In this document: positions 19,776-29,690 of the stretch, one piece after another
Layout: each line of letters begins with the position of its first letter
How positions within the stretch are numbered: position 1 is the stretch's first letter
Source of the DNA: Synechococcus sp. WH 8101
Lineage (GTDB): Bacteria; Cyanobacteriota; Cyanobacteriia; PCC-6307; Cyanobiaceae
Length of the DNA: 64,000 nt
Assembly (NCBI RefSeq): GCF_004209775.1
Contig: NZ_CP035914.1
Span: 682,001-746,000, forward strand
Direction: 5' to 3'
Notes under the pieces: generated by a model
Database searches by the model: none
What the model was told of the DNA's origin: nothing
What the model saw: only the letters and a program-made list of their open reading frames with translations
Position numbers and translations under genes: made by a program

Positions 19776-20469
19776 AGGGCGGTTGCAGGGGGGTAAGCCC
19801 GAGCAGATCGGCGCTCACCCGCACCTGACCGTCGCAGTCGTCTCCGGCACCGATGCCGATTACAGGAATGCGCAGCGCCTGGCGCACCCGGCTGGCTAAC
19901 TGGGCTGGCACATGTTCCAGCACCAGGGCGAAACAGCCGTTGGCTTCCAGCGTTGCCGCTTGGCGGAGCAGGGTGTCCTGGCTGCGGGGATCTTCCGCCT
20001 GCCGCCGGTAGCCGAGGCGATGCACCGCCTGCGGCGTGAGCCCCAGATGGCCCATCACCGGAATCCCCATCCGCACCAGCCGGTCGATCACTTGCACGAT
20101 CTCCGGCTCAGCTCCCTCCAGCTTCACGGCGGCGGCTCCGGAGTTCTTCAGCAGGGTTCCGGCGGCTGCCACGGCCTGCTCCTCGCCGCATTGGTAACTG
20201 AGAAAGGGCAGGTCGCACACCACCAGGGGCTGGCGCTCCAGCGGTCCACTAAGGCCACGACAGACCGCCTGCGTGTGTTGCAGCATCTGCTCCAACGTCA
20301 CCGGCAGGGTGGTGGCATGGCCCAGCACCACCATGGCGAGCGAATCACCCACCAGCACCAGATCGGCGCCGGCTGCCTGCACCATGGCCGCCGAAAGGGC
20401 ATCCCAGGCGGTGAGCATGGTGATGATTTGCCCCGACTGCTTGAACCGGATCAGGTCGGCTGGTCGCAT
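19651..20469 (-). CDS. panB: 3-methyl-2-oxobutanoate hydroxymethyltransferase
   Basis: This 272-residue enzyme is the first step of pantothenate synthesis: it adds a hydroxymethyl group from methylene-tetrahydrofolate to ketoisovalerate. Motifs seen are [30 protein letters not shown] with the Mg-binding Asp, [29 protein letters not shown] and IGIGAG. It begins [13 protein letters not shown], a normal start. The C-terminus ends in a Pro-rich stretch ([12 protein letters not shown]) within the 125-base overlap with hemW, so it may be longer than ancestral. Confidence 0.97.
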   Translation of the reverse strand: MRPADLIRFKQSGQIITMLTAWDALSAAMVQAAGADLVLVGDSLAMVVLGHATTLPVTLEQMLQHTQAVCRGLSGPLERQPLVVCDLPFLSYQCGEEQAVAAAGTLLKNSGAAAVKLEGAEPEIVQVIDRLVRMGIPVMGHLGLTPQAVHRLGYRRQAEDPRSQDTLLRQAATLEANGCFALVLEHVPAQLASRVRQALRIPVIGIGAGDDCDGQVRVSADLLGLTPLQPPFSPALIPGRQLLVEALQGWVAAQRQPAGSPTSAPPPPAPDC

Positions 20470-20500
20470 CCGCCTCTCCAGGCCAACGGGGGTTCATTGC

Positions 20501-20506
20501 TAGCAT
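20501..20506 (+). promoter_or_regulatory. Extended -10 promoter element for ffs
   Basis: TAGCAT at 20501-20506 is preceded by TG one base away (TGCTAGCAT), the extended -10 form. It lies about 11-12 bases upstream of the start of the predicted SRP RNA fold, fitting a start near 20517. No convincing -35 was found in the GGCC-rich stretch upstream, which extended -10 promoters often do without. Confidence 0.45.
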
Positions 20507-20516
20507 TCCAGCGACT

Positions 20517-20608
20517 CGGACCCATGCGGTTCAGACGCCTAAACCTGGTCAGAACCGGAAGGGAGCAGCCACACGGGATGCTCTGAGCAGGCGTGGACTC
20601 CGGGTCAC
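20517..20608 (+). ncRNA. ffs: Signal recognition particle RNA (4.5S type)
   Basis: The conserved SRP domain IV sequence CCTGGTCAG..CCGGAAGGGAGCAGCC is present at about 20544-20570, with the GGAA tetraloop and the asymmetric loop that binds Ffh. The outer stem GACCC/GGGTC (20519-20523 with 20602-20606) and an inner TTCAGA/TCTGAG helix close the hairpin. The size of about 90 bases is typical of bacterial SRP RNA without an Alu domain. Ends are estimated from pairing. Its protein partner Ffh is at 50061. Confidence 0.93.
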
Positions 20609-20623
20609 CCCATCCTGGAAGCG

Positions 20624-21781
20624 TCAGTCGTTGGTCGACTCGCGACGAAGCTGACGCTGGCGCAGAAATTGAGGGATGTTGGCGCCGGAATCCTGGCTGG
20701 ATGACGGGGTGTAGGGCGTGGATTCAGATCGTGTCGCGGCGCGTTCGGTGCGATAAGGCTGGCCGTTCTCAAACCCGGTGGCGATCACCGTCACGTGGAT
20801 TTCTCCCTCCAGTCGCTCATCGACGACGGCACCCACGATGATGTTGGCTTCCGGATCCACCACGTCGTAGATCACTTCGGAGGCGGTGGTCATGTCTTCG
20901 AGGGTCATGTCTCGACCACCGCTGATGTTGATCACACAACCCTTGGCGCCATCGATGCGGGCTGCCTCCAGCAGTGGGCTGTTGATCGCCGTCTGGGCGG
21001 CTTCCACGGCACGGGAGCGGCCAGAACCGACGCCGATACCCAGCAGGGCGGTGCCGGCCTCGGTCATCACCGAGCGCACATCGGCGAAATCCACATTCAC
21101 CAGGCCTGGGCAGGTGATGATGTCACTGATGCCCTTCACGCCCATGCGCAGCACGTCATCAGCGCTGCGGAAGGCTTCCTGCAGGGGGGCTCCGGCAATC
21201 GCATCCCGCAGACGATCATTGGGGATCACGATCAGGGTATCGACATGCTCGGCCAGGCGGGCGATGCCTTCATCGGCCTGGCGCATGCGGCGCCGACCTT
21301 CAAAGCTGAAGGGTTTCGTGACGATGCCCACGGTGAGGGCGCCGCTCTCCTTGGCCACTTCGGCCACCACAGGAGCAGCGCCGGTGCCGGTGCCACCGCC
21401 CATGCCGGCGGCGATGAAGACAAGGTCAGCCCCTTGAAGCGCCTGTTGCAAATCGGCGCGGGATTCTTCTGCTGCCTTCTGGCCGATGCTGGGATTGCCG
21501 CCCGCTCCTAATCCGCGGGTGAGGGTCTGGCCCAGTTGCACTCGATGATCTGCCGCCGACTGGAGCAGGGCCTGGGCATCGGTGTTGAGCACCCGGTAGG
21601 CCACACCTTCCAGATCGCTCTGGATCATGCGGTTCACGGCATTGCTGCCGCCCCCACCCACCCCGATCACCTCAATCCGCGCAGACTGGCTGGGGAGGAT
21701 GCCAGTGGAATCGGCATGGGGGGATTGATGTGCTCCCATCATCTCCATCGTTGCGGCCGAACCATTGAGCTGTGGGTGCAT
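20624..21781 (-). CDS. ftsZ: Cell division protein FtsZ
   Basis: This 385-residue tubulin-like GTPase polymerises into the division ring. The GTP loop GGGTGTG (residues about 125-131), the [12 protein letters not shown] start of the core, NVDFADVR and the T7 loop region are present. An unstructured linker of about 30 residues leads to the C-terminal peptide [11 protein letters not shown], the docking site for partners such as Ftn2/ZipN and SepF. The N-terminus has several possible Met starts (residues 1, 12, 14, 15). Upstream on the same strand are ftsQ, a small membrane gene, ddl and miaB. The Ftn2 gene lies at 47925. Confidence 0.98.
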   Translation of the reverse strand: MHPQLNGSAATMEMMGAHQSPHADSTGILPSQSARIEVIGVGGGGSNAVNRMIQSDLEGVAYRVLNTDAQALLQSAADHRVQLGQTLTRGLGAGGNPSIGQKAAEESRADLQQALQGADLVFIAAGMGGGTGTGAAPVVAEVAKESGALTVGIVTKPFSFEGRRRMRQADEGIARLAEHVDTLIVIPNDRLRDAIAGAPLQEAFRSADDVLRMGVKGISDIITCPGLVNVDFADVRSVMTEAGTALLGIGVGSGRSRAVEAAQTAINSPLLEAARIDGAKGCVINISGGRDMTLEDMTTASEVIYDVVDPEANIIVGAVVDERLEGEIHVTVIATGFENGQPYRTERAATRSESTPYTPSSSQDSGANIPQFLRQRQLRRESTND

Positions 21782-21855
21782 TATGTCCTTGCGGGTTGCA
21801 TCCGCCGCAGATTCTGATCAGCCTTGTCGCCCGAATCCCGATCTGCAACGAAGCG

Positions 21856-22674
21856 TCAGGATTCGCTGGCGGGAGTCTTGCCGGCACGGAGCTGGAGTTC
21901 CGGCTTGGCGGGATCACTGAGATCGATGCTTGTGCCCGCTTTCTGGCGCAAGTGGCTGGGGAGGCTGCGGCTGAGCTCGGCCATGCTCACCACCTGTTGA
22001 TCCAACAAGTTGGGGTCTGCGCCCAGGTCCACCCTGCCGAGAGCGGCCGTCTGAATGCTGATGGCACCATCCGGAGCAATGCTGATGCGTTGCAAGGGGC
22101 TCCCCAGGGCATCGCGTCGCTCCAACAGTCGGGCGATCATGGGCCGTTGGCGAGCGGTCCAGCCCGTCACCAGGATCGAGGTTTCCGGCTGATCGCCCCG
22201 CGAGGCCACGGTCTGGGGCATCCACTGGCCGTTGCGATCGACCATGCCCCTCTCCATACCACCGGGGCTGACTCGACTGGCGGCCGCCATGGGGCGACGG
22301 TCCTCCAGGTCCACATCCAGGGCGGGGGGCAGGAGTCGGCGATGCACAGCAGCTGATTGCACCGGCAGTTCCCGCAGCAGGGTGCGTTCCAGCGCCCTGG
22401 GGTCGAGGCTCAGCAGGGGCAGGGGGAAACGGAGACCTGCCGCCTGGGTCACGGCTTCGCTGCTGATCCGCTCGCTGCCGTTCACCCGCAGTTGCTCCGG
22501 GCTGCGCAGGGTCCAGCCCATGCTCAACAGGAGCCAGGCAAGAGCCATGGCACTGCCGCTGAACAGCAGCAGGCGCCACAGCTGAATCAGCCGGTCGCGG
22601 CGCCGTTCCTGGCGTAGGCGACGGCGGCGTTCAACGCCGGGGGGGAGAGGGCGGGCAGATCGCTGGCGGCTCAC
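21856..22674 (-). CDS. ftsQ: Cell division protein FtsQ
   Basis: This 272-residue single-pass membrane protein has a basic cytoplasmic N-terminus (RRRRLRQERRRDRL), one membrane helix (LLLFSGSAMALAWLLLSMGW) and a POTRA domain (RSPEQLRVNGSERISSEAV..AAGL). A beta-rich FtsQ domain follows. It scaffolds divisome assembly in the periplasm. I chose the GTG at 22674 because it forms a GTGA overlap with the stop of the preceding gene; a TTG three codons upstream is possible. It sits just before ftsZ. Confidence 0.88.
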   Translation of the reverse strand: MSRQRSARPLPPGVERRRRLRQERRRDRLIQLWRLLLFSGSAMALAWLLLSMGWTLRSPEQLRVNGSERISSEAVTQAAGLRFPLPLLSLDPRALERTLLRELPVQSAAVHRRLLPPALDVDLEDRRPMAAASRVSPGGMERGMVDRNGQWMPQTVASRGDQPETSILVTGWTARQRPMIARLLERRDALGSPLQRISIAPDGAISIQTAALGRVDLGADPNLLDQQVVSMAELSRSLPSHLRQKAGTSIDLSDPAKPELQLRAGKTPASES

Positions 22675-23081
22675 AGGTCGCAACGCGCCTTGGACATCAA
22701 TTGGTTCATCCAGCTGCGCGCCCGTTGCGCATCGGAGAAGGGCACATCCATCTGTTGGCCATCGCCGATCAGGCGCAGGCGGCAGCGACCCTCCGATTCA
22801 TGGGCCAGGGGGGCCTCTCCGGAGGCCAAGGCCATCAGCTCCACCAATTCGAGGGAGTTGATCGTGAACCGCCCTTGTTCTTCGAAGCGACCGGCAGAAA
22901 AGCTGCACCACTGCAGTTCCCCATCCATGACCCTGGCGGCTCCGCAGCCATCCAGCTTGGAGAGTTCAGCCCCTTCTGCCCAGCGGCGAAACAGGGTCTG
23001 GCGTCGACGCTCGAGCCAGCCGAGGGCGGCGAGGAGCACGAAGGCCAGAAGCAGGGGAAACCAGAGCAGACCGTGAATCAT
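22671..23081 (-). CDS. Small membrane-anchored protein between ddl and ftsQ, unknown function
   Basis: This 136-residue protein has an N-terminal membrane helix (GLLWFPLLLAFVLLAALGWLE), a basic patch (RRRQTLFRRW) and a soluble domain of about 95 residues (DGELQWCSFSAGRFEEQGRFTINS, RCRLRLIGDGQQMDVPF). The stop overlaps the GTG of ftsQ, so translation is probably coupled. The position between ddl and ftsQ suggests an envelope or division role, but no family is recognised. Confidence 0.75.
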   Translation of the reverse strand: MIHGLLWFPLLLAFVLLAALGWLERRRQTLFRRWAEGAELSKLDGCGAARVMDGELQWCSFSAGRFEEQGRFTINSLELVELMALASGEAPLAHESEGRCRLRLIGDGQQMDVPFSDAQRARSWMNQLMSKARCDL

Positions 23082-23113
23082 CGCTGGATCAGGGGAGCGC
23101 TGCTGGAAGGTGC

Positions 23114-24175
23114 TTATTCTCGCGCGCTCTCCACGAGCTGTGCCACCAGATCCTCAAGGGGCAAGCCACTGGCCTCCCAGAGCATGGGATACATGCTCTG
23201 GGAGGTGAAGCCCGGCAGGGTGTTCACCTCATTGATCCAGAGGCGCTCCTGGCTCTCGTCGTAGAAAAAATCCACCCGGGCCTGGCCCACCACCCCGAGC
23301 ACCCGACAGGCCTCCAGGGCCATCGCCTGCAATTCAGCCTGCCTCGCTGCGGAGATCGGGGCCGGAATCAGGGTGTGGCTCAAGCCATCGCTGTATTTCG
23401 TGGTGTAGTCGTACCAATCCGCATCGAAGCGGATCTCCCCTACGACCGAAGCCTTGAGCTGACGCACCCCGAGCACGGCACACTCCAGTTCCCGGGCCTG
23501 CACGCCCTGCTCCACCACCAGGCGGTGATCCAGCTCTGCGGCGACCGCCAGGCCGCGCTCCAGTTCCGCCCGGTTCCGGACCTTGCTGATCCCCACCGAC
23601 GAACCGAGATTCGCCGGCTTCACGAAACAGGGGTAGCCCAGCTCCGTTTCAATTCGCTCGAGCAGAGTCGCGCGAGTGGCGGCACTGTCGAGGCTTGAGG
23701 CGTCCAGGCCCACGTAGGGGACCTGGGCGAGGCCGGCGGCGGCGAAAGCCGCTTTCATCGCCAGTTTGTCCATGCCCATGGCCGACCCGAGCACGCCCGC
23801 TCCCACAAACGGTTTGGCCATCAGGGTGAACAGACCCTGCACGGTGCCATCTTCGCCATTGGGGCCATGCAGCACCGGATACCAGATCTCCACGGTTTCG
23901 GAGCCTGCCGGCAGCTGGGAGAAGCCAGGTGCGGGCAAGGGTTGGGGCAAGTCAGTCTCCTCCGCTGCTTCGCCGCTCTGCAGCACGCTTTCGGCCACCG
24001 CCGCCGGCCACCAGCGTCCGGCGCGGTCGATGTAAAACGGCACCACGTCGAAGCGCTCCCGGTTGCGTCCGCTGCGCAGGGCCTGAACCACCGTGGTGGC
24101 CGAGCGGATGGCGATGGCGTGTTCCCCGGATGCACCGCCAAACACCACGCCGACGCGAACAGGGGAAGTGGGCAT
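23114..24175 (-). CDS. ddl: D-alanine--D-alanine ligase
   Basis: This 353-residue ATP-grasp enzyme makes the D-Ala-D-Ala end of peptidoglycan precursors. Motifs are [52 protein letters not shown] (ATP-binding), [14 protein letters not shown] and the Mg-binding [26 protein letters not shown]. The protein is complete. It lies between miaB and the small membrane gene of the division run on the minus strand. Confidence 0.98.
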   Translation of the reverse strand: MPTSPVRVGVVFGGASGEHAIAIRSATTVVQALRSGRNRERFDVVPFYIDRAGRWWPAAVAESVLQSGEAAEETDLPQPLPAPGFSQLPAGSETVEIWYPVLHGPNGEDGTVQGLFTLMAKPFVGAGVLGSAMGMDKLAMKAAFAAAGLAQVPYVGLDASSLDSAATRATLLERIETELGYPCFVKPANLGSSVGISKVRNRAELERGLAVAAELDHRLVVEQGVQARELECAVLGVRQLKASVVGEIRFDADWYDYTTKYSDGLSHTLIPAPISAARQAELQAMALEACRVLGVVGQARVDFFYDESQERLWINEVNTLPGFTSQSMYPMLWEASGLPLEDLVAQLVESARE

Positions 24176-24217
24176 GGAGAGGGGCCGGCACTGGCAGGAG
24201 CGCCAAACGTATCAGCC

Positions 24218-25615
24218 TCAGATGGGGGTGCCACTGAGGGAGAAGGACCTCACGGCCTCGATCCGAACCTCCACAAGATCACCCGGCTGCCACCGGCTGC
24301 CATCGCTGCGGGCGGCGGGGAAGAAGGTGAGTCGGTTGGTGCGGGTGCGGCCCATCACCTGCTCGGGGTCTTTGGGGTTGGCGCCTTCCACGAGTACCTG
24401 TTCGGTGCGGCCGGCATAACGGGCGCTGCGGGCCTTCGCTACCCGCTCCACCAGGGCGTTGATCTCGCGCAGGCGCTCCACCTTCACCGCCTCGCTCAGC
24501 TGGTTGGGCCAGTCGGCGGCGGGGGTGTTGGGGCGTGGGGAATAGGCGGCGGTGTTCACCTGATCGAAGCCGATCTCCTCAATTAGCTCAAGGGTGCGGC
24601 GGTATTGGGCTTCGGTTTCTCCTGGGAAGGCCACGATCACATCGGCGCTGATCGCCGCATCGGGCATGCGATCGCGGATGCGGTCGATGATGCGGCGGTA
24701 GCGATCCACCGTGTAGCCACGGGCCATCGCCTTGAGCACGGCGTCGTCGCCGCTCTGGAAAGGAATGTGGAAGTGTTCGCACACCTTCGGCAGCTCGGCG
24801 CAGGCGTCGATCAGGCGCTCCGTGAAATAACGCGGGTGGCTGGTGGCGAAGCGAATCCGCTCGATGCCTTCCACGCTGTGCACCCTCTGAAGCAGATCGG
24901 TGAGTGTGTGTTGCCTGCGGCCCTCCGGAGTGATGCCGGGGAGATCGCGGCCATAGGCATCGATGTTTTGCCCCAGCAGGGTGATCTCCTTGAAGCCCTG
25001 GGCGGCCAGGCCCTCCATTTCCAGCCGGATCGCTTCCGGCAGCCGTGATTGCTCCTTGCCGCGCACGGAGGGCACCACGCAGTAGGTGCAACGTTCGTTG
25101 CAGCCATAGATCACATTCACCCAGCCGCAGATGGCGCTGTCGCGGCGGGCGGTGGTGATGTCTTCCAGGATGTGGTGCTCTTCGGTGGCCACCACCTGCT
25201 GGCCCTGCTCCACCCGGGCGAGCAGCACATCAAGGCGGTTGGCGTGCTGGGGGCCCATCACCAGATCCAGCTCGGGCACGCGCCGTAGCAGGGATTCACC
25301 CTCCTGCTGGGCGACGCAGCCGGCCACCACCAACGTGAGATTGGGGTTGGTGCGTTTGCGCTGCGCCTGGCGCCCCAGATAGCTGTAAACCTTCTGTTCG
25401 GCGTTGTCGCGGATCGTGCAGGTGTTGTAAAGCACCAGATCGGCCTCCAGCTCGGCCTCGGCCTCGCGGTAGCCCATCGATTCCAGGATTCCGGCCATGC
25501 GCTCGGAATCGGCCTTGTTCATCTGGCAACCGAAGGTGGTGACCCAGTAGCTGCCGCGGCTCGAAGCGCGCTCATGGCTAAGGGGTTGGCTGCTGGTGGA
25601 GGCGGAGACGGTCAA
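24218..25615 (-). CDS. miaB: tRNA-2-methylthio-N6-dimethylallyladenosine synthase
   Basis: This 465-residue radical SAM enzyme adds the methylthio group to i6A37 of tRNAs. The N-terminal domain has the three auxiliary-cluster cysteines ([20 protein letters not shown]). The radical SAM motif is CNERCTYC near residue 180. A C-terminal TRAM domain ([24 protein letters not shown]) follows. The gene is head-to-head with the epimerase gene at 25712, which sets the promoter region between 25616 and 25711. Confidence 0.97.
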   Translation of the reverse strand: MTVSASTSSQPLSHERASSRGSYWVTTFGCQMNKADSERMAGILESMGYREAEAELEADLVLYNTCTIRDNAEQKVYSYLGRQAQRKRTNPNLTLVVAGCVAQQEGESLLRRVPELDLVMGPQHANRLDVLLARVEQGQQVVATEEHHILEDITTARRDSAICGWVNVIYGCNERCTYCVVPSVRGKEQSRLPEAIRLEMEGLAAQGFKEITLLGQNIDAYGRDLPGITPEGRRQHTLTDLLQRVHSVEGIERIRFATSHPRYFTERLIDACAELPKVCEHFHIPFQSGDDAVLKAMARGYTVDRYRRIIDRIRDRMPDAAISADVIVAFPGETEAQYRRTLELIEEIGFDQVNTAAYSPRPNTPAADWPNQLSEAVKVERLREINALVERVAKARSARYAGRTEQVLVEGANPKDPEQVMGRTRTNRLTFFPAARSDGSRWQPGDLVEVRIEAVRSFSLSGTPI

Positions 25616-25711
25616 GGGGAACGGCGTTTCGGAGAACCGCGGAGCGGACGGCTTGAATCAGTGTCGGTCACGGCGGTGCTGTGCCAGTTTGAGGATCGGT
25701 GCGATCAAGGG

Positions 25712-26797
25712 ATGGGCTGGTGCCTGCGGCGGTTTCCACTCACCAAGGCGGTGCCCCTGGCCATCAGTCGCGGCACCACCGCAGGGGTTGAGCACCTTTT
25801 GTTGCGCTGTGAGGCCGAGGGGGTGGTCGGCCTCGGTGAGGCCGGTGGTCTCGACACGGGACACCGCGCCTACGACACGGCGGCTATCGCGGCCGAATTG
25901 GCGGCGATGCTGCCCGCACTGGATGAGCTCGATCCCAGCCAGCGTCACACCTTCGCTCCGCTGTTGCCGCTTCTGTCGCCACCAGCTCGTTGCGCGGTGG
26001 ATCTGGCGCTGTGGGACTGGTGGGGACATCGCCTCGGCAAGCCTCTCTGGCGCTTGTTCGGGCTTGATGGCGATTGCGCCGTGGCCACCAGCGTCACCCT
26101 CGGACTCGGCCGTGTGGAGCAGGTGCTGCAGCGGCTCGAGCGTTGGTGGCAGCAGCGACCGGCCACCCGGATCAAACTCAAGCTGGGCAGTCCTGACGGG
26201 CTCGACCACGACCGGCAGCTGTTGGACGCTGTCGCTGCTGCGCTGCAGCAGGAACAGCAGCGGCGCCAGCAGCCCCTTGAACTCCAGGTGGATGCCAACG
26301 GTGGTTGGTCGCTCGATCAGGCGCGACGGTTCATGCCCCAGCTCCAGGCCCATAGGGTGGTGTTGCTAGAGCAACCGATGGCTGCCAGTGCGGATCCGGA
26401 ACTCGATCGCACCGCCTTCGCCAGGCTCAAACCCGACTGCCCGCTCCCCCTGGTGGCCGATGAGAGTTGCTGGGATCTGGAGGACCTGCTGCGCCTGGCT
26501 CCCCATGTGGATGGCATCAATCTGAAGCTGCTCAAAACCGGTGGCCTCAGCGAGGCCTTGCTCATGGCTCGAGTGGGTCGGCGGCTCGGGCTCGATCTGA
26601 TGGTGGGGTGCTACTCCGACAGCAGCCTGCTCAATGGGGCAGCCGCCCAGTTGCTGTCCTTGATCCGCTGGCCGGATCTCGACAGTCATCTCAATCTTCT
26701 GGATGACCCATTCCAGGGTCTGCCGATTGAGGTCGACCGGCTGCGCCCGCCCCAGGCGGTGGGGCTCGGCATGGCTCCGGTGGCGGAGGTGGGCTGA
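25712..26797 (+). CDS. Enolase-superfamily dipeptide or N-acyl amino acid epimerase
   Basis: From the ATG at 25712 the protein has 361 residues. Superfamily catalytic residues are seen: KLKLG (KxK acid/base pair), VDANGGW, LLEQPM and VADES as metal ligands, and NLKLLKTGG for the second lysine. The N-terminal cap (LTKAVPLAISRGTTAGVEHLLLRC) fits the muconate cycloisomerase group that includes L-Ala-D/L-Glu epimerase and the N-acetyl-D-glutamate racemase DgcA. The stop shares one base with the next start (TGATG). The neighbouring DUF1611 gene favours a D-amino-acid role, which is inference. Confidence 0.9.
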   Translation: MGWCLRRFPLTKAVPLAISRGTTAGVEHLLLRCEAEGVVGLGEAGGLDTGHRAYDTAAIAAELAAMLPALDELDPSQRHTFAPLLPLLSPPARCAVDLALWDWWGHRLGKPLWRLFGLDGDCAVATSVTLGLGRVEQVLQRLERWWQQRPATRIKLKLGSPDGLDHDRQLLDAVAAALQQEQQRRQQPLELQVDANGGWSLDQARRFMPQLQAHRVVLLEQPMAASADPELDRTAFARLKPDCPLPLVADESCWDLEDLLRLAPHVDGINLKLLKTGGLSEALLMARVGRRLGLDLMVGCYSDSSLLNGAAAQLLSLIRWPDLDSHLNLLDDPFQGLPIEVDRLRPPQAVGLGMAPVAEVG

Positions 26798-27861
26798 TGC
26801 TGGGGGCGGATCAGGCGGTGGTGTTGCTCCAGCACGGGGGCCTGGACAGCCTCACCGGCAAAACCGGACTGGCGATGCTGCGCCATCGCCGTGGGCCGGT
26901 GGTCGCGGTGATCGATCCCCACCATGCCGGGGCGTCCCTTGAGGCGGTGACGGGGATTCACCGTTCGGTGCCGGTGGTGGGTGATCTGCAGGCGGCCCTG
27001 GCCTTCGGCCCCGAGGTGGCCGTGGTGGGCTTGGCGCCGTCCGGAGGCCGGCTGCCGGATCCGGTGCGCGCCGATGCGCTGGCGGCTCTGCGAGCTGGGC
27101 TCTCCCTGGCCAGTGGGCTGCATACCCGGCTGGGGGATGACCGGGAGTTGCGGGCCGCCTGTCAGCCCGGGCAGTGGATCTGGGATCTCCGGTGCGAGCC
27201 TGCAGGGCTGCAGGTGGCCCAGGCCAGGGCCGCCGCTCTGCCCCAGCGCCGGGTGTTGGCGCTGGGCACGGACATGGCCGTGGGCAAGATGAGCGCCTGC
27301 CTCGCGCTGCAGGCTGCTGCTGAGGCACGGGGACTGGCGTCGGGCTTCGTCGGCACCGGGCAAGCGGGCATCCTGATCAGTGGCGCCGGCGTGGCGCTCG
27401 ATGCGGTGCGGGTCGACTACGCCGCCGGTGCGGTGGAAGCGGCCGTGCTCCGCTGTGCCGAGCGCTTGCCTGCCGATGGCCTGGTGCTGGTGGAAGGCCA
27501 GGGTTCGCTTTGTCACCCGGGGTCGTCTGCCTCCCTGCCCTTGCTGCGGGGCAGCCAAGCCACGGCATTACTGCTGGTGCATCGGGCCGGCCAGGCGACG
27601 ATTGACCGTCTGCCCCAGGTGCCGCTGCCCCCCTTGGCTGATCTGGTGCAGCTCAGTGAGGCACTCGCCGCTATCGCGCGACCCGCAGGAGCGGGGCCGG
27701 CCCCCAGGGTGCGGGCCCTGGCGCTCAACACGGCGCGTCTGACTGCTCCTGACGCACAGCGGGCGATCGCAGAAGCAGAGCAGGCACTTCAGCTGGTGTG
27801 TGCCGACCCACTGCGAGGCGGCGCTGAGACCTTGCTTCAGGCTCTGGTGGAGGTGAGTTGA
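26797..27861 (+). CDS. DUF1611 family protein, DgcN-like
   Basis: This 354-residue protein has an N-terminal Rossmann-like domain (VVAVIDPHHAGASL...PVVGDLQAAL) and a C-terminal P-loop domain starting LALGTDMAVGKMSACLAL, the DUF1611 hallmark. VGTGQAGILISG and LVLVEGQGSLCHPG are also typical. Members called DgcN have been described as D-glutamate N-acetyltransferases working with a DgcA racemase; the coupled upstream epimerase fits that pairing. Specific function here is unproven. It is translationally coupled to the epimerase and ends one base before tRNA-His. Confidence 0.88.
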   Translation: MLGADQAVVLLQHGGLDSLTGKTGLAMLRHRRGPVVAVIDPHHAGASLEAVTGIHRSVPVVGDLQAALAFGPEVAVVGLAPSGGRLPDPVRADALAALRAGLSLASGLHTRLGDDRELRAACQPGQWIWDLRCEPAGLQVAQARAAALPQRRVLALGTDMAVGKMSACLALQAAAEARGLASGFVGTGQAGILISGAGVALDAVRVDYAAGAVEAAVLRCAERLPADGLVLVEGQGSLCHPGSSASLPLLRGSQATALLLVHRAGQATIDRLPQVPLPPLADLVQLSEALAAIARPAGAGPAPRVRALALNTARLTAPDAQRAIAEAEQALQLVCADPLRGGAETLLQALVEVS

Positions 27862-27862
27862 G

Positions 27863-27936
27863 GGCGAGCGAGGGGATTCGAACCCCCGAATAGCGGCGCC
27901 ACAAGCCGCTGCCTTAACCACTTGGCGACGCCCGCC
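27863..27936 (-). tRNA. tRNA-His (anticodon GTG)
   Basis: The reverse strand folds as a tRNA with the seven-pair acceptor GCGGGCG/CGCTCGC plus the G(-1):C73 pair unique to tRNA-His. The anticodon loop is CTTGTGG and the T arm has GGTTCGAATC. CCA is not encoded. A possible -10 (TAGATT on the minus strand, 27948-27953) lies 11 bases upstream. Confidence 0.96.
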
Positions 27937-28023
27937 GCGTCGGTAAGAATCTAACAATTCGCCTTCAGCGCCCTGCAGCCCGCCACTTCCACGCGTCGCG
28001 GGCCCAGCGCTGCCCACCTGGCC

Positions 28024-28407
28024 TTGGCCGTTGCTGTAGTGGGAGCTGGGGCCGCCCTGGTGGTCACCAATCCCTCTATGGCTGACTATCAGCAGCATGC
28101 CGGTGCCCAGCTGGTGCAGCTCGCCACCGAGGAGCTCTGTGATCGGCAGGGCCTGCCGATGGTTCTCCGCCTCTGGATTCGCGACTGTCCGCGGCTGATT
28201 GCTGATCAGCGCGGTGCACTCACGGCCCTGGCCGCCCAGGTCACCCGTCGCCGTTCCTTCGGGCTGTTCAGCGTGTTCACCACCCAGCTGGGGGGGCAGG
28301 ATCTGCTGCCATCGCTGCGGCTGCCCGGTTACACCGTGACCACGATCGGCATTGCCGGTCAGTTCCTCACGGTGCAGACCAAGGCCGACGGGGGCAAGCT
28401 CGAGTGA
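28024..28407 (+). CDS. DUF4359 family protein
   Basis: This 127-residue protein has a short hydrophobic N-terminus (LAVAVVGAGAALVVTNPS), then a helical region (YQQHAGAQLVQLATEELC) and a final FGLFSVFTTQLGG...TTIGIAGQFL pattern matching DUF4359. It is probably exported or anchored in the membrane. The TTG at 28024 is the first plausible start; no ATG is available nearby. Its stop overlaps the GTG of the amidohydrolase, so the two are likely co-translated. Function is unknown. Confidence 0.82.
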   Translation: MAVAVVGAGAALVVTNPSMADYQQHAGAQLVQLATEELCDRQGLPMVLRLWIRDCPRLIADQRGALTALAAQVTRRRSFGLFSVFTTQLGGQDLLPSLRLPGYTVTTIGIAGQFLTVQTKADGGKLE

Positions 28408-29690
28408 GTGCGATGGCTGGTGGTCCAGCTGCCGCTGGGACGCTTCACGCCTGGTGTCCCGCCAGCCTGCTCGAACAGCCCGGGTTGGGTGATGCCCGTA
28501 GAGATGGCCTGGTGGCGATCGAGATTGCCTGGCGGGACGGGGTGATCAGCGCCCTGCGTGCTCTCCCCCCCGGAGCTGCTCCACCCACCGAGCTGATGCT
28601 GCCGAGGTTGGTGGAACCCCACGCCCATCTCGACAAGGCCTTCACCTGGGCGGACCACCCCAATCACGAGGGCACCTACGCCGGGGCGATGGCGGCCAAT
28701 CGGCAGGAACACGCCACGCGCAACGTGGAGCGGGTGGTGGCCCGCGCCGAGCGGGGCCTGCAGCTGGCCTGGCGCCATGGTCTGCGGGGGATGCGGAGCC
28801 ATGTCGACAGCCTGGGGCCCGGGGCCGCGTGCAGTTGGGAGGCGCTGCAGGACCGCCGCCAGCTCTGGCGTGGGCGGATTGAGCTTCAGCTGGTGGCTCT
28901 GGTGCCGATCAGCCACTGGAGCACTCCGGAAGCGGGCGTGCTCGCCCGCCAGGTCGTTGCGGTGGGGGGGCTGCTGGGGGGCGTGCTCGTGCCCCCTTGC
29001 CGCGATGCCCAGACCCGCCGCGGCTTGGAGGATCTGCTCGCCCTGGCGGATCGCCTTGGTTGCGGCATCGATCTGCACATTGATGAAGCGGATCAGGATC
29101 CCGCCGCAGGCCTGCGGCTGCTGGTGCATTGCCTGGATCGGCGCCCGGTGTCGGTGCCGATCACCTGCAGTCATGCCAGCAGCCTCTCGTTGCTGTCTGC
29201 TCGCGCCCTGGCCCAGCTGGCGGATCGCATGGCGACCCATCGACTCGGCGTGGTGGCCCTGCCGCTCACCAATGGCTGGTTGCTGGGGCGTCGCCCGCAG
29301 CAAACCCCCCTGCAGAGGCCGCTGGCGCCGCTGCAGCAGCTGCAGCGGGCCGGTGTGGTGGTGGCTGTCGGAGGCGACAACGTGCAGGATCCCTGGTTCC
29401 CCGGTGGCAGTTTCGATCCGATCGCCCTGATGGCAGCCTCCCTGCCCCTGGCCCAGCTGGCGCCTTGGCAGCGCCGCGGTCTGATGCCGTTCACCACGGA
29501 GGCCGCCCGCTTGCTGGGGCTGGCCTGGGACGGTCGGCTGCAGCTGGGCGCTCCAGCCGATCTGATCCTGCTGGAGGCCACGCACTGGGGTGAGGTGCTG
29601 GCCTCTCCCCCTCGGCGGCGGGTGCTGGTGGCAGGACGTTGGCTGACGGAGACTGGTGCCGATCACAACACGGCGGCCAGCGGCTCATGA
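28404..29690 (+). CDS. Cytosine deaminase-like amidohydrolase
   Basis: This 428-residue protein belongs to the metal-dependent hydrolase superfamily and is closest in pattern to CodA-type deaminases. It shows HAHLDKAFTW (HxH metal pair), IDLHIDEADQDP, CSHASSLSLL and AVGGDNVQDPWFP with the catalytic Asp, ending in GAPADLILLEA. Substrates of this group include cytosine, isoguanine, triazines and N-isopropylammelide; none can be singled out. It starts with GTG overlapping the previous stop and its own stop overlaps the FAD oxidase start (ATGA). The three form an operon. Confidence 0.88.
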   Translation: MSAMAGGPAAAGTLHAWCPASLLEQPGLGDARRDGLVAIEIAWRDGVISALRALPPGAAPPTELMLPRLVEPHAHLDKAFTWADHPNHEGTYAGAMAANRQEHATRNVERVVARAERGLQLAWRHGLRGMRSHVDSLGPGAACSWEALQDRRQLWRGRIELQLVALVPISHWSTPEAGVLARQVVAVGGLLGGVLVPPCRDAQTRRGLEDLLALADRLGCGIDLHIDEADQDPAAGLRLLVHCLDRRPVSVPITCSHASSLSLLSARALAQLADRMATHRLGVVALPLTNGWLLGRRPQQTPLQRPLAPLQQLQRAGVVVAVGGDNVQDPWFPGGSFDPIALMAASLPLAQLAPWQRRGLMPFTTEAARLLGLAWDGRLQLGAPADLILLEATHWGEVLASPPRRRVLVAGRWLTETGADHNTAASGS